DNA of 53,995 nucleotides from Acidisphaera sp. S103 (GTDB lineage Bacteria > Pseudomonadota > Alphaproteobacteria > Acetobacterales > Acetobacteraceae). A program made the translations under genes and the position numbers. The notes beneath the pieces are model-generated. The model saw only the letters and a program-made list of their open reading frames with translations. It was not told the origin of the DNA and searched no databases. The stretch lies in the NCBI RefSeq assembly GCF_009765975.1, contig NZ_LMUJ01000063.1:230288-284282 (forward strand). The letters are read 5' to 3'. Each line of letters opens with the position of its first letter. Position 1 is the first letter of the stretch. Shown piece by piece: positions 18,816-27,437 of the stretch.

Positions 18816-20096
18816 ATGTGGCCTTTTCTTTTCCTGGTGATGTTCTTCGGCCTGCTGGCTGCCGGCATGCCGATTTTCCTGGTGCTGGGCAGTTGTGCCG
18901 CGGTGCTGTACGGCGTCTCCGGCCAGCCGATGATCGGCGTGGCGCAGGTGATCGTCGACCAGTTGAACTCCTCGACGCTGATGTCGCTGCCGCTGTTCGT
19001 CATGGCGGCGGCGTTCATGCGCCAGGGCGGCGTGGCCAAGGCGCTGGTGGATGTCTCGGCCGCGTGGCTGGGCGGCATCCGGGGCTCGCTGGGGCTGGTG
19101 ACGGTGGTGGCCTGCACGCTGTTCGCGGCGATCTGCGGGTCGTCCGTCGCCACCGCGCTGGCGATGGGCACCATCCTGCTGCCGGCGATGATCGAGAAAG
19201 GCTACCCGCGCAGTTTCGCCCTGGGCGTGATCGGCGCGTCCGGCACCATCGGCATCGTCATCCCGCCCAGCCTGGCGCTGATCCTATACGGCATCGTGGC
19301 CGAACAATCGGTGCCCCGGCTGTTCCTGGCCGGCATCCTGCCCGGCCTGCTGCAAGCCAGCGCGTTCTTTGCGTGGGTCTGGTACGATGCGCGCCGGCGG
19401 AACTTCCCGAAAGAGGCGGCGCTGCCCGTCGGCGACCGGCTGCGTGTGACGGCACGAGCACTGCCGGCGCTGGCGGTTCCCGTTGTCGTGCTGGTCGGCA
19501 TCTATGGCGGTATCGTCACGGTGACCGAGGCCGCCGCGCTCGCCGCCGTCGCGGCCCTGCTGGTCAGCCTGATCTTTTATCGCGGCTTCCGTGTCTCGCA
19601 GACCGTATCGGTCATCGCCGATGCGCTGCGCAGCGCCGGCACCATTATGCTGATCGTCGCGAGCGCCCTGGCGTTCGGCCATTGGATGACCGAATCGGGC
19701 GCGCCGGCGAAGCTGGTGGAATGGGTGCTGGCGCACAACCTGCCGACCTGGGCGTTCCTGCTGACGATGAACGTGCTGCTGCTGATCCTGGGCTGCTTCC
19801 TGGAAGTGGTCGCGGCGCTGCTGCTGGTGATCCCCATCCTGGCCCCGGCGCTGATCCCGCTGGGCGTCGACCCGGTGCATTTCTCCATCATATTCACGCA
19901 TAACATGGAGATCGCGCTGATCCACCCACCGGTCGGCCTGAACCTGTATGTGCTGTCCACCATCTCCGACGCGCCGATCGGCGAGGTGATCCGGGGGATC
20001 CTGCCGTTCCTGATCCTGCTGCTGATCGTGTTGGGGATCATCACCTATGTGCCGGCACTGACGATGTGGCTGCCGAATTTGGTCTATGGTCACTGA
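18816..20096 (+). CDS. TRAP transporter large permease, DctM type
   Basis: This 426-residue protein with about 12 hydrophobic segments is the ion-coupled transport subunit of the TRAP system. Family features include SLPLFVMAAAFMRQGGVA, the CTLFAAICGSSVATALAMG region, and HPPVGLNLYVLSTISDAP near the C-terminus. Length is normal for DctM. It ends the dctPQM operon; a 9-bp hairpin lies about 140 bases downstream. Confidence 0.94.
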   Translation: MWPFLFLVMFFGLLAAGMPIFLVLGSCAAVLYGVSGQPMIGVAQVIVDQLNSSTLMSLPLFVMAAAFMRQGGVAKALVDVSAAWLGGIRGSLGLVTVVACTLFAAICGSSVATALAMGTILLPAMIEKGYPRSFALGVIGASGTIGIVIPPSLALILYGIVAEQSVPRLFLAGILPGLLQASAFFAWVWYDARRRNFPKEAALPVGDRLRVTARALPALAVPVVVLVGIYGGIVTVTEAAALAAVAALLVSLIFYRGFRVSQTVSVIADALRSAGTIMLIVASALAFGHWMTESGAPAKLVEWVLAHNLPTWAFLLTMNVLLLILGCFLEVVAALLLVIPILAPALIPLGVDPVHFSIIFTHNMEIALIHPPVGLNLYVLSTISDAPIGEVIRGILPFLILLLIVLGIITYVPALTMWLPNLVYGH

Positions 20097-20234
20097 CGGT
20101 CGGAACTCCGTCCTGATCATTGCCCCTTTCGCCGGGGGCGGCCAAAGATCCAGATTTTCACCAAACCTGCGCCCGCCTCGTGCGGCGTGGCATGGGAAAT
20201 ACGATCACGTTGTACGGCTTCCAACTTCGGACTG

Positions 20235-20258
20235 ACCGCAAAGGTTTCTCTTTGCGGT
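20235..20258 (+). terminator. Hairpin downstream of dctM
   Basis: ACCGCAAAG, a 6-base loop and CTTTGCGGT form a perfect 9-bp stem between the TRAP operon and the convergent OsmC gene. No T-run follows, so terminator function is tentative. The rest of the 259-bp gap shows no gene. Confidence 0.45.
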
Positions 20259-20355
20259 TGAGCCAGGATTCCGAACGGTTTTTAAAAATATGCTGCTGTT
20301 TCACTCGTGGGCCAGTCCCGACAGGTTCGGGGTACGCGGCTGGTGGACGGAAAAG

Positions 20356-20808
20356 CTAGTTCACCGTCACCTGCGTCTTGACGGAGTTCGCAATGAAGCA
20401 AGCCTCGTGAGCTTCATGATGCATCTGCTCCAGCTTCGTCTGTTGCGGAGCTTCGCCTACCCACTCGATCCGGGGATGCAGGGCAACCTTCGTCACGGCG
20501 TGCTTCCCCGGCGCAATTTCTTCCATCACGCCCTTCGCATGGTCACGATAGGCAGCGACGGTGAATCCTGCGAGTCGGGCCACGTGCAGGAACGACAGCA
20601 TATGGCAGTTCGACAGGGCGGCGACGAGCATCTCCTCCGGGTCAACGGCTGCTTTCACGGCCCACTTGCCGACAACGTGCGGTGACGCAGAGGCGGGAAC
20701 GACCGTACCACCGTCAAAGCTCAGGGTGTGGCCTCGGCTATAGCGGCCTTTGGCAAAGTCTTCGCCGTCGGCCAACTTCCAATCGACGTCCGCAGTATAG
20801 GTTGCCAT
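20356..20808 (-). CDS. OsmC family peroxiredoxin-like protein
   Basis: This 150-residue protein matches the OsmC/Ohr superfamily, which reduces organic or fatty-acid hydroperoxides. Two cysteines sit where the family has its redox pair: C68 in AALSNCHMLSFLHVA and C137 in HEACFIANSV. The start at 20808 gives the usual MATYTA-type N-terminus and has a GGAGGGTGGAG stretch upstream; an ATG eight codons earlier is less likely. It is transcribed alone, converging on the TRAP operon. The cytoplasmic antioxidant role is inferred from the family. Confidence 0.92.
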   Translation of the reverse strand: MATYTADVDWKLADGEDFAKGRYSRGHTLSFDGGTVVPASASPHVVGKWAVKAAVDPEEMLVAALSNCHMLSFLHVARLAGFTVAAYRDHAKGVMEEIAPGKHAVTKVALHPRIEWVGEAPQQTKLEQMHHEAHEACFIANSVKTQVTVN

Positions 20809-21089
20809 CGCTCTCCACCCTCCCGGCGCCAAACCACCGTCGTCAAGACGGAGGCGGGATATGCCCGTGGCACAGTGGGAGCGTCAACCGGTTGCAGGGC
20901 GATCTGCGACCGGCTGCTGTGGCAGATGTGGGCGGCAACGGCGGCCAGTACAACGAGGCCGGTGACGGATGCCGATTGGGTCGCCCGAGGCATGCACGAC
21001 GTCGGTGACATTCACGACTATATCGAGACGTTCAGCCCCACCGCCGCCCGCAACGGCAAGCGGACCACCTTCAAGGCATTACCAACCGG
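20809..21089. other. Intergenic region, no confident gene
   Basis: This 281-bp stretch lies between two minus-strand genes. A plus-strand frame ending at 21093 encodes a hydrophilic tail (DWVARGMHDVGDIHDYIE) that is not recognised. It could be a remnant, but it has no start or ribosome-binding site of its own. Confidence 0.35.
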
Positions 21090-21341
21090 CTAGTCCCCGT
21101 GCGTGCGGCCGTAGGCAATACCGGCCTGCACCTCCTCAATTGCCTCCGCAACGAGCTTGCGCGCGGCGGCAGCGTGGCCAGCTTTATTCTGCGTGACTTT
21201 CTGCAGTTCGCTCTGAGCTGCTTCCAGCTTATGCAGGGAACTCTCCATCTGCGGCTGGGCCGCAAACGCCAGCCCGAAACTCATAGGCAGAATAAGTGCC
21301 GCGGCCGTGCCGATGATGATCGCCTTATTAAGTCCAGCCAT
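21090..21341 (-). CDS. Small exported helical protein of unknown function
   Basis: This 83-residue protein has a clear signal peptide (residues 1-28, ending LAFAAQ). A mature part of about 55 residues follows, predicted to be helical and rich in Ala, Glu, His and Lys. It contains SSLHKLEAAQSELQK and a C-terminal EAIEEVQAGIAYGR segment. Similar small periplasmic proteins occur in other Alphaproteobacteria as I recall them, but no function is established. An AGGAGC site 6 bases before the ATG supports the start at 21341. It is divergent from the LysR-like chimera, whose N-terminal HTH may regulate it. Confidence 0.75.
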   Translation of the reverse strand: MAGLNKAIIIGTAAALILPMSFGLAFAAQPQMESSLHKLEAAQSELQKVTQNKAGHAAAARKLVAEAIEEVQAGIAYGRTHGD

Positions 21342-21420
21342 TTTAACGCTCCTCAAGTATCGTCCGGCCTCACGACTAGAGCCGCCATACCCCGCTCGGA
21401 AACGAATTGTGCTGATGACC

Positions 21421-21435
21421 GGTATCAGCGATACC
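21421..21435. promoter_or_regulatory. Perfect dyad before the LysR-like gene
   Basis: GGTATCAGCGATACC has perfect 6-base arms around a 3-base centre. It lies between the divergent starts of the small exported protein and the LysR-like regulator, 7 bases before the ATG at 21442. It is a candidate autoregulatory operator. Confidence 0.5.
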
Positions 21436-21441
21436 GATAGC

Positions 21442-22200
21442 ATGACACGACCCAGTGCGATCGACCCCGACCTGCTCCGCAGCTTCCTCGGCATCGCGGA
21501 GACCGGAAGTTTCACCCGGGCGGCCCAGATGGTCGGGCGCAGCCAGTCCGCCGTCTCCATGCAACTCCAGCGGTTGGAGACCCTGCTCGGGCACAGTCTG
21601 CTGTCGCGCGGCAAGGGCGGCGCCGTTCGCCTGACCCCCGAAGGGAGCCGCCTGCTGGAGCGTGCCAAGGAAATGCTGTCCATCAACGACGCGATCTGGG
21701 CCGAGTTCAGGGGACTCGACACCAGCCACCAGGTCCCGCCCGACGATTACGCCTTGCCCCTGAAAGCACAGCGTGAGGCGTTTACCGCCCAGGTGATGCT
21801 GACGCTGCTGACAAACGAAAAATTTGGCGATGCCTACGCCCTGGTCATGCGCTGCGTTGAGAAGGGCATCGTCGTTGACGCTGTAACGCTCGATTCAAAA
21901 GATGACACGCTCTACATGGCTCTGCTGAGCATGTTGGAGTATATTTCGATCAACTTCCTCTCCAACACGCTCGACCGGGATATCGTCTTGCGACAGCGGC
22001 GATCGGGTCTGCTCCGGGTCTACGAGACACTGGCAGGCTACATCGCGCATAAGCGCCAGGTCTGGAACCGGCCGAACGCCTATCGTTCATTCGAAATATT
22101 CATCAAGCAGCACGTCATGAAGAACGACGGCGGTGCGGGGGCCGGATCAGATCCCGCCGATGCGTTGGTTGCGCCTTATCACCAACCCCTCCCTTGGTGA
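21442..22200 (+). CDS. Chimeric regulator: LysR-type HTH fused to a DUF4760-like domain
   Basis: This 252-residue protein opens with a standard LysR winged-helix domain (residues 7-66: SFTRAAQMVGRSQSAVSMQL, then RLTPEGSRLL) and its linker helix. At residues 100-106 it reaches PDDYALP, the point where LysR effector domains normally begin. There the sequence changes completely. Residues 108-230 (MRCVEKGIVVDAVTL, LSMLEYISINFLSN, LLRVYETLAGYIAHKR) look like DUF4760. No LysR substrate-binding domain remains. It may bind DNA with altered or no ligand control, or be a recent fusion product. An earlier ATG at 21415 is also in frame. Confidence 0.75.
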   Translation: MTRPSAIDPDLLRSFLGIAETGSFTRAAQMVGRSQSAVSMQLQRLETLLGHSLLSRGKGGAVRLTPEGSRLLERAKEMLSINDAIWAEFRGLDTSHQVPPDDYALPLKAQREAFTAQVMLTLLTNEKFGDAYALVMRCVEKGIVVDAVTLDSKDDTLYMALLSMLEYISINFLSNTLDRDIVLRQRRSGLLRVYETLAGYIAHKRQVWNRPNAYRSFEIFIKQHVMKNDGGAGAGSDPADALVAPYHQPLPW

Positions 22201-22254
22201 TGCCGTCACGCACGACCCACATGTGATTGCCGCGCGGCAGCGGGACGCGTTAAC

Positions 22255-22267
22255 TGTATGTCATACA
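22255..22267. promoter_or_regulatory. Palindrome upstream of the acyl-CoA synthetase (GntR-like operator)
   Basis: TGTATGTCATACA is a perfect 13-bp palindrome 37 bases before the synthetase start. It resembles the TTGTATG-x-CATACAA sites bound by GntR/FadR-type repressors. No GntR gene is present in the window. Confidence 0.45.
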
Positions 22268-22304
22268 AATCCGGCCCGTTTGCGGCGAACGGAGGGAAAC
22301 GAGC

Positions 22305-23936
22305 ATGCACAGCCCCTATGACGACCTGCCGAAGAACCAGGCCAACTACGCCCCGCTGACCCCGCTGACCTTCATCGAGCGTGCCGCCTACGTCTATCCC
22401 GACAAGCCGTCCGTCGTGTACGGCGCCCAAAGCTGGACCTGGAAGGAAACCTACGCCCGCTGCCGCCGCCTGGCCTCGGCCCTGTCCCGCCGCGGCATCG
22501 GCAAGAACGACACCGTCGCCATCATCGCCCCCAACACCCCGCCGATGTACGAAGCCGCGTTCGGCGTCCCCATGTGCGGCGCGGTGCTGAACACCCTGAA
22601 CACCCGCCTGGACGCCGAGGCCATCGCCTTCCAGCTCCGCCACGGCGGCGCCAAGGTCCTGATCACCGACAGCGAGTTCTCCCCGGTGATCGAGCCCGCC
22701 CTGGCCTTGCTCGACATCAAACCCCTGGTCATCGACATCGACGACCCCGCCTGGCCGGATGGCAAGCTGCTGGGCGAAATCGCGTATGAAACCTTCCTGG
22801 CCGAGGGCGACCCCGACTACCCCTGGCAGAATCCCGCCGACGAATGGGACGCCATCGCGCTCGGCTACACCTCCGGCACCACCGGCGACCCGAAGGGCGT
22901 CGTCACCCACCATCGCGGTGCGCATCTGAACGCGATCAGCAACATCCTCAACTGGGGCATGCCGCACCATGCGGTGTATCTGTGGACGCTGCCGATGTTC
23001 CACTGCAACGGCTGGTGCTTCCCCTGGACGATGGCGGAGCGCGCCGGCGTCAACGTCTGCCTGCGCCGGGTTGAGGCAAAACCAATGCTGGACGCCATCC
23101 GCGACAACGGCGTGACCCACATGTGCGGCGCCCCGATCGTCTACTCGATGCTGATCAACGCGCCGCCCGAACTGCGTGCCGGGATCACCCACCGCATCGC
23201 CGGCCAGGTCGCCGGCGCCGCCCCACCCGCCGCGATCATCGAGGGCGCCGAACAAATCGGCATAGAACTGACCCACGTCTACGGCCTCACCGAGGTCTAC
23301 GGTCCCGCCGGCGTCTGTTCCAAGCACGAATCCTGGTCCCACATGCCGATCGACAAACGAGCGGAACGAAACGGCAGGCAAGGCGTGCGGACGCCGCTGC
23401 AGGAGGCGATGACCGTCCTCGATCCCGCCACCATGCAGCCGGTTGCATGGGACGCCGAAACGATGGGCGAGATCATGTTCCGCGGTAACATCACGATGAA
23501 AGGGTATCTGAAGAATCCATCCGCCACCGAACAGGCCTTCGCCGGCGGCTGGTTCCACACCGGCGACCTCGCTGTGATGTATCCAGATGGCTACGCGAAG
23601 ATTCGCGACCGCTCGAAGGACGTCATCATCTCCGGCGGCGAAAACATCTCGTCCATCGAGGTGGAGGAAACCCTATACCGCCACCCTGCGGTGCTGAGCG
23701 CCGCCGTCGTCGCCCAACCGGACGAAAAATGGGGCGAGACCCCCTGCGCGTTCATCGAATTGAAGCCCGGCACCTCAGTGACGGCGGAGGAACTCCGTGA
23801 CTTCTGCCGCCAGCACATGGCCCGCTACAAGGTGCCAAAGACGTTCGTCTTCCGCGACATTCCCAAGACATCCACGGGGAAGATCCAGAAGTTCGTGCTG
23901 CGGCAACTGGCGAAATCGACGGCGGCGATCGAATAG
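22305..23936 (+). CDS. Acyl-CoA synthetase (AMP-forming), medium-chain/DmdB-like
   Basis: This 543-residue enzyme of the AMP-binding superfamily activates a carboxylic acid to its CoA thioester using ATP. The phosphate-binding loop YTSGTTGDPKG lies near residue 190. The GWFHTGDLA motif and the C-terminal PKTSTGKIQK, with the catalytic lysine, are intact. Overall it resembles the AlkK/DmdB-type group acting on short to medium or methylthio-acyl acids rather than long-chain FadD. The start fits a GGAGGGAAACGAGC leader. It is likely monocistronic, with a GntR-type operator candidate upstream. Confidence 0.92.
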   Translation: MHSPYDDLPKNQANYAPLTPLTFIERAAYVYPDKPSVVYGAQSWTWKETYARCRRLASALSRRGIGKNDTVAIIAPNTPPMYEAAFGVPMCGAVLNTLNTRLDAEAIAFQLRHGGAKVLITDSEFSPVIEPALALLDIKPLVIDIDDPAWPDGKLLGEIAYETFLAEGDPDYPWQNPADEWDAIALGYTSGTTGDPKGVVTHHRGAHLNAISNILNWGMPHHAVYLWTLPMFHCNGWCFPWTMAERAGVNVCLRRVEAKPMLDAIRDNGVTHMCGAPIVYSMLINAPPELRAGITHRIAGQVAGAAPPAAIIEGAEQIGIELTHVYGLTEVYGPAGVCSKHESWSHMPIDKRAERNGRQGVRTPLQEAMTVLDPATMQPVAWDAETMGEIMFRGNITMKGYLKNPSATEQAFAGGWFHTGDLAVMYPDGYAKIRDRSKDVIISGGENISSIEVEETLYRHPAVLSAAVVAQPDEKWGETPCAFIELKPGTSVTAEELRDFCRQHMARYKVPKTFVFRDIPKTSTGKIQKFVLRQLAKSTAAIE

Positions 23937-24058
23937 GCTCCGTCGTATCATAGCGATGGGAAGTCAATATCGTCCTGCACCTGGAGGGATGCATGGTTCG
24001 TTGGCACCCGCCGCGCAGGACCTTCCCCCCCCTTCGAGTGTCGTCACTGACACCGCGC

Positions 24059-24104
24059 CATTCTTTAAGGCGGATTAGCGGGATTGCAGATGGATGAAGG
24101 GGAT
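24059..24104 (+). repeat. Left arm of inverted repeat flanking the GxxExxY gene
   Basis: This 46-base arm contains AGGCGGATTAGCGGGAT and ends GATGAAGGGGAT. Its inverted counterpart at 24485-24529 has the same blocks in the same order. The arm includes the likely start codon of the GxxExxY gene. Confidence 0.75.
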
Positions 24105-24474
24105 GGCGCGGCTGCGGCAGCCCGTCACCGAACGGATCATTGGGTGTGCTTTTCAGGTTGCCAATACGCTCGGTCACGAATTCATCGAAATGATCTACGA
24201 GAACGCCCTCGCTTGCGAGATGCGGAAGTCCCGCTTCGATGCCGTCCATAGCGGGGGCGCGGTCTTCTACGACAGTGTCGCCGTCGGCGAATACACCACC
24301 GACCTGATCGTCGAAGAGTGGGTCATCGTCGAACTCAAAGTTATCTGCGGACTGAGCGACATCCACATCCCGCAATATCGAACCCATCCACGGGCAACCG
24401 GCAAACCATTGTGCCTGCAGGTCAACTTCAGCCGACCCAGAGTCGAAACCTACCGCATCACCGCCCAAGCCTGA
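24094..24474 (+). CDS. GxxExxY family protein
   Basis: This 126-residue protein matches the GxxExxY family. The name motif appears as GHEFIEMIYENAL near residues 27-39. It is followed by the conserved TTDLIVEEWVIVELKVI strand region and an IPQYRTHPRATGKPLCLQVNF block, with some departures from the usual pattern. The family has a PD-(D/E)XK-like look, but its function is not established. The start is 24094 or 24103; both lie inside the left arm of the flanking inverted repeat. The gene is alone, apparently as a self-contained unit. Confidence 0.85.
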   Translation: MKGMARLRQPVTERIIGCAFQVANTLGHEFIEMIYENALACEMRKSRFDAVHSGGAVFYDSVAVGEYTTDLIVEEWVIVELKVICGLSDIHIPQYRTHPRATGKPLCLQVNFSRPRVETYRITAQA

Positions 24475-24484
24475 TCGCACAACA

Positions 24485-24529
24485 ATCCCCTTCATCTCCC
24501 CTTATCCCGCTTAATCCGCCTCAAAAATG
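24485..24529 (-). repeat. Right arm of inverted repeat flanking the GxxExxY gene
   Basis: Read on the minus strand, this 45-base arm carries AGGCGGATTAAGCGGGAT followed by GATGAAGGGGAT. It matches the left arm at 24059-24104 with small internal differences. The gene body lies exactly between the arms. Confidence 0.75.
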
Positions 24530-25040
24530 AAAAGCCATGACCATGGCCCCGCCGGCCGGGTTTCATGCATGGCGGGTCGGGCTGCCGATGGAATCCAATC
24601 GCCATTGCTGCCGACTTTTCGATTGGCTCACCCATCACGCCGACGAAGGTCGGCATCTACACCTTTTTACATACAAAAATGAAGACGTGGACGAGGGGCC
24701 TCCCTCCGCCATAACGGTTGCTCCGCAATGCCGAAGGGTCAACAACAACGGCGGTTGGTATCAACCATTCTCAGCGCCCCTCAGCGCCCTCTGTGTTGAA
24801 AGCGATAGACGAAACAAAGCGAGGTATCGGGTGTTGCGCACGCAGGAGAGCGTTCGCCGCAATAATAGCTCTGCCCCGCTTTCGTCACAGAGGCCATTTC
24901 GTCGCTACCAAGTATCGAGCAAGAAGATATGTTCCGCCATGCGCAACCAGAAATGCTCACCCCCCAGGACGCAATCCAGCCCCGACGTAGCTTAGCAAAA
25001 AGCCCCAACTGGCGCGCATATCGAGGCGCCAAACCCAACC
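24530..25040. other. Intergenic region, no gene recognised
   Basis: This gap of about 510 bp lies between the GxxExxY unit and the convergent histidine kinase. It has lower GC and several short open frames without family resemblance. A small dyad, GGTTGGTATCAACC, lies near 24750. It looks like decayed or mobile-element-adjacent DNA. Confidence 0.4.
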
Positions 25041-27269
25041 TTACTCCCGCTGCCGAGCCCTCAGATCCACCACATTGTCGCCCTCGGCATCCGAACCGGC
25101 GGCGACGCCCAGCACCTCGGCCACCTTGCGGGCCAGTTGCTCGCGCTTGAACGGCTTGCCCAGCAGTTGCACCCCGTCGTCCAGCCGCCCGTGATGCACG
25201 ATGGAGTTCTCGGTATACCCCGACATGAACAGCACCTTCACCTCCGGCCGCATCGCGGTGATGCGTTCCGCCAGTTCCCGTCCGCGCACTTTTCCCGGCA
25301 GCACGACGTCGGTCAGCAGCATGTCGATATCCGCCGCGTGCGCGCCGAACACAAGCAGGCCCTCATCGCCGTCCGACGCTTCCAGCACGCGGTAGCCAAG
25401 GTTGCGCAGGATCGCCACCGCGATCTCCCGCACCCCCGCCTCATCCTCCACCACCAGGATCGTCGCCGATCCGCGCGGCAGGTCGGCCGGCACGCCGCTG
25501 CGTTGCATGTTCGAAGCCGCGCCGCCGATCGCGCGTGGCAGATACAGTTTGACCGAGGTGCCCTCGCCGGGTTCGGAGTAGATCTTCACGTGCCCGCCGG
25601 ACTGCTTGACGAAACCGAACACCATGGCGAGCCCAAGCCCGGTGCCGCGTCCTTCGGTTTTCGTGGTGAAGAACGGTTCGAACACGTGGGCCACGATGTC
25701 GGGCGTCATGCCGTGGCCAGTGTCCGACACCGCGACCATGACGTAGTCGCCGGGCACGACTTCGGCATGGGCGCGCGCGTACTCCTTATCCAGCACCTTG
25801 TTCGCCAGCTCGATCGTCAGCCGGCCGCCGGTCGGCATGGCGTCGCGCGCGTTCAGTGCCAGGTTCAGCACCGCGCTCTCCAACTGCGCCGGGTCGGCCA
25901 TCGCGGGCCACAGCCCGGCGCTGTCGACGAACCGCACGTCGATATGCTCGCCCAGCGTACGCCGCAGCAGCGGCACCAGCTCCGGCAGGTTAGTCGACAG
26001 GTCGATCGGCGCCGGGGCCAGCGGCTGCTTGCGTGCGAACGCCAGAAGCTGGCTGGTCAGCGTACCGCCGCGCTGCGCCGCCCACAGCGACCGCTCGATG
26101 TTCGCCACCACCGGATTTTGCGGGTCCAGCCTGGCGCGTGCCAGTTCCAGATTGCCCATGATCACGGTGAGCAAGTTGTTGAAATCGTGCGCGATGCCGC
26201 CGGTAAGGTGGCCGATGGCCTGCATCTTATGCGACTCCCGCAGCACCGCCTCGGACTGCGCCCGCTTCGTCATGTCGGTGACGGTCAGGACGAAGCCATC
26301 ATCGGGTGCGGGGGTACGGCGAATCTCCAGGTGCCGGCCGTCCGGATGGGTGCATTCGTAGACGATCGGATCGTGCCCGGTCTGCTCGCCATGCGCGATC
26401 TGCTCTTCGGTTTCCAGCAAGGTCTCGCCGCCGGCGGCCAGATAGTCGGCAAAGGCCGCATAGGGCGTCTCGGTACGCACCATGGCCGGCGGCAGGTCCA
26501 GCAGAACCTGGAAGCATTCATTCCAGTGCCGCAGCTTGTGCGCGGGTCCGAACACCGCGACACCCTGGCTCAGGCTGTCCAGCGAAGCGTGCAGCCGTCC
26601 TGCCAAGATCCGCTGTTCGGCCTCCGCGCGGTATGAACGGTTGTAGGCCTGGTTGAGCAAACGGGCGGCCCACAGCAGTGCGAGGATAGCGATCGCGGTG
26701 GCCGAGAATGCGAGGCCGCGAACCCACTCGCCGCGGCTGTCGGTCGCTGCCAGCCGTTCATCCAGAAGCGTCTGTTCCTCGGTCGACATGGTGGCCAGGG
26801 TCTGCTCGATCGTCGTCATCGTCTCCCGGCTGGCCCCGGTGCCGAAACCCTGCACCGCCGCGTCCAGGCCCTTGTCGCGCCGGATCTGGATCGATTGCGC
26901 AAGCTGTTGGGCGCGGCGCTGGAAGGCTGGTGCCAGGGCACGCAGATGGGCCTGCTGGTTGGCGTTGTCGCCCGTCAGCCTCTGCACTTCACCGAGGAGG
27001 AGGGAAATCCGGCCGAGAGCCGCTTCGTATGGCGCCAGATAATCGTTGTTGCCCGTCAGTAGGTAGCCGCGCTGGCCGGTTTGGGCATCGCGGACGGAAA
27101 TTTCAAGGTCGCGGATTACACCCAGGACCTGGTAGCTGTGTTCGGTCCACTGACGCGCGGACCGGGCGGCGGCGAAGCGATCCCAGGTCGTGAGGGCGAT
27201 CAGCGCGAGGACCGCGATCAAGCCGCCAAACACCAGAAGGTTGGCGCGCGAGACTAGCTTCTTGGACAT
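25041..27269 (-). CDS. Hybrid sensor histidine kinase with CHASE3, PAS and receiver domains
   Basis: This 742-residue inner-membrane sensor has a first membrane helix at about 10-28. A periplasmic CHASE3-like domain follows (about 38-170, with the DAQTGQRGYLLTG motif), then a second helix at about 185-203 and a PAS domain with SLSQGVAVFG. The HisKA motif is GHLTGGIAHDFNNLL with its phospho-acceptor His. A full ATPase domain follows, then a C-terminal receiver containing DMLLTDVVLPG. The start at 27269 is chosen because it begins just before the first membrane helix; the frame extends further upstream without support. The stimulus and partner regulator are unknown. Confidence 0.92.
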   Translation of the reverse strand: MSKKLVSRANLLVFGGLIAVLALIALTTWDRFAAARSARQWTEHSYQVLGVIRDLEISVRDAQTGQRGYLLTGNNDYLAPYEAALGRISLLLGEVQRLTGDNANQQAHLRALAPAFQRRAQQLAQSIQIRRDKGLDAAVQGFGTGASRETMTTIEQTLATMSTEEQTLLDERLAATDSRGEWVRGLAFSATAIAILALLWAARLLNQAYNRSYRAEAEQRILAGRLHASLDSLSQGVAVFGPAHKLRHWNECFQVLLDLPPAMVRTETPYAAFADYLAAGGETLLETEEQIAHGEQTGHDPIVYECTHPDGRHLEIRRTPAPDDGFVLTVTDMTKRAQSEAVLRESHKMQAIGHLTGGIAHDFNNLLTVIMGNLELARARLDPQNPVVANIERSLWAAQRGGTLTSQLLAFARKQPLAPAPIDLSTNLPELVPLLRRTLGEHIDVRFVDSAGLWPAMADPAQLESAVLNLALNARDAMPTGGRLTIELANKVLDKEYARAHAEVVPGDYVMVAVSDTGHGMTPDIVAHVFEPFFTTKTEGRGTGLGLAMVFGFVKQSGGHVKIYSEPGEGTSVKLYLPRAIGGAASNMQRSGVPADLPRGSATILVVEDEAGVREIAVAILRNLGYRVLEASDGDEGLLVFGAHAADIDMLLTDVVLPGKVRGRELAERITAMRPEVKVLFMSGYTENSIVHHGRLDDGVQLLGKPFKREQLARKVAEVLGVAAGSDAEGDNVVDLRARQRE

Positions 27270-27437
27270 GACGGCGCTGATCCCGACAACGATACGGAGC
27301 CGTTCGCCGAAGCCTGTTACACGGCGCAGGGACTCTTTCCGTTTTCTCCTGCAACAATTGGCCGGAGTCCAAACACGGTACGTTGTGCGCCGCATAGCGC
27401 GTTGAGTCCCCACGCTGACCGCGCTACCCTGCGCCGC

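Noticed and set aside
20728-21093. A 121-residue plus-strand frame between OsmC and the small exported protein
   Set aside because: The C-terminal part looks protein-like, but the N-terminal half overlaps osmC in antisense and there is no start signal or family resemblance.
24537-24995. A 152-residue frame downstream of the GxxExxY unit
   Set aside because: Low-complexity, no ribosome-binding site, no family resemblance.
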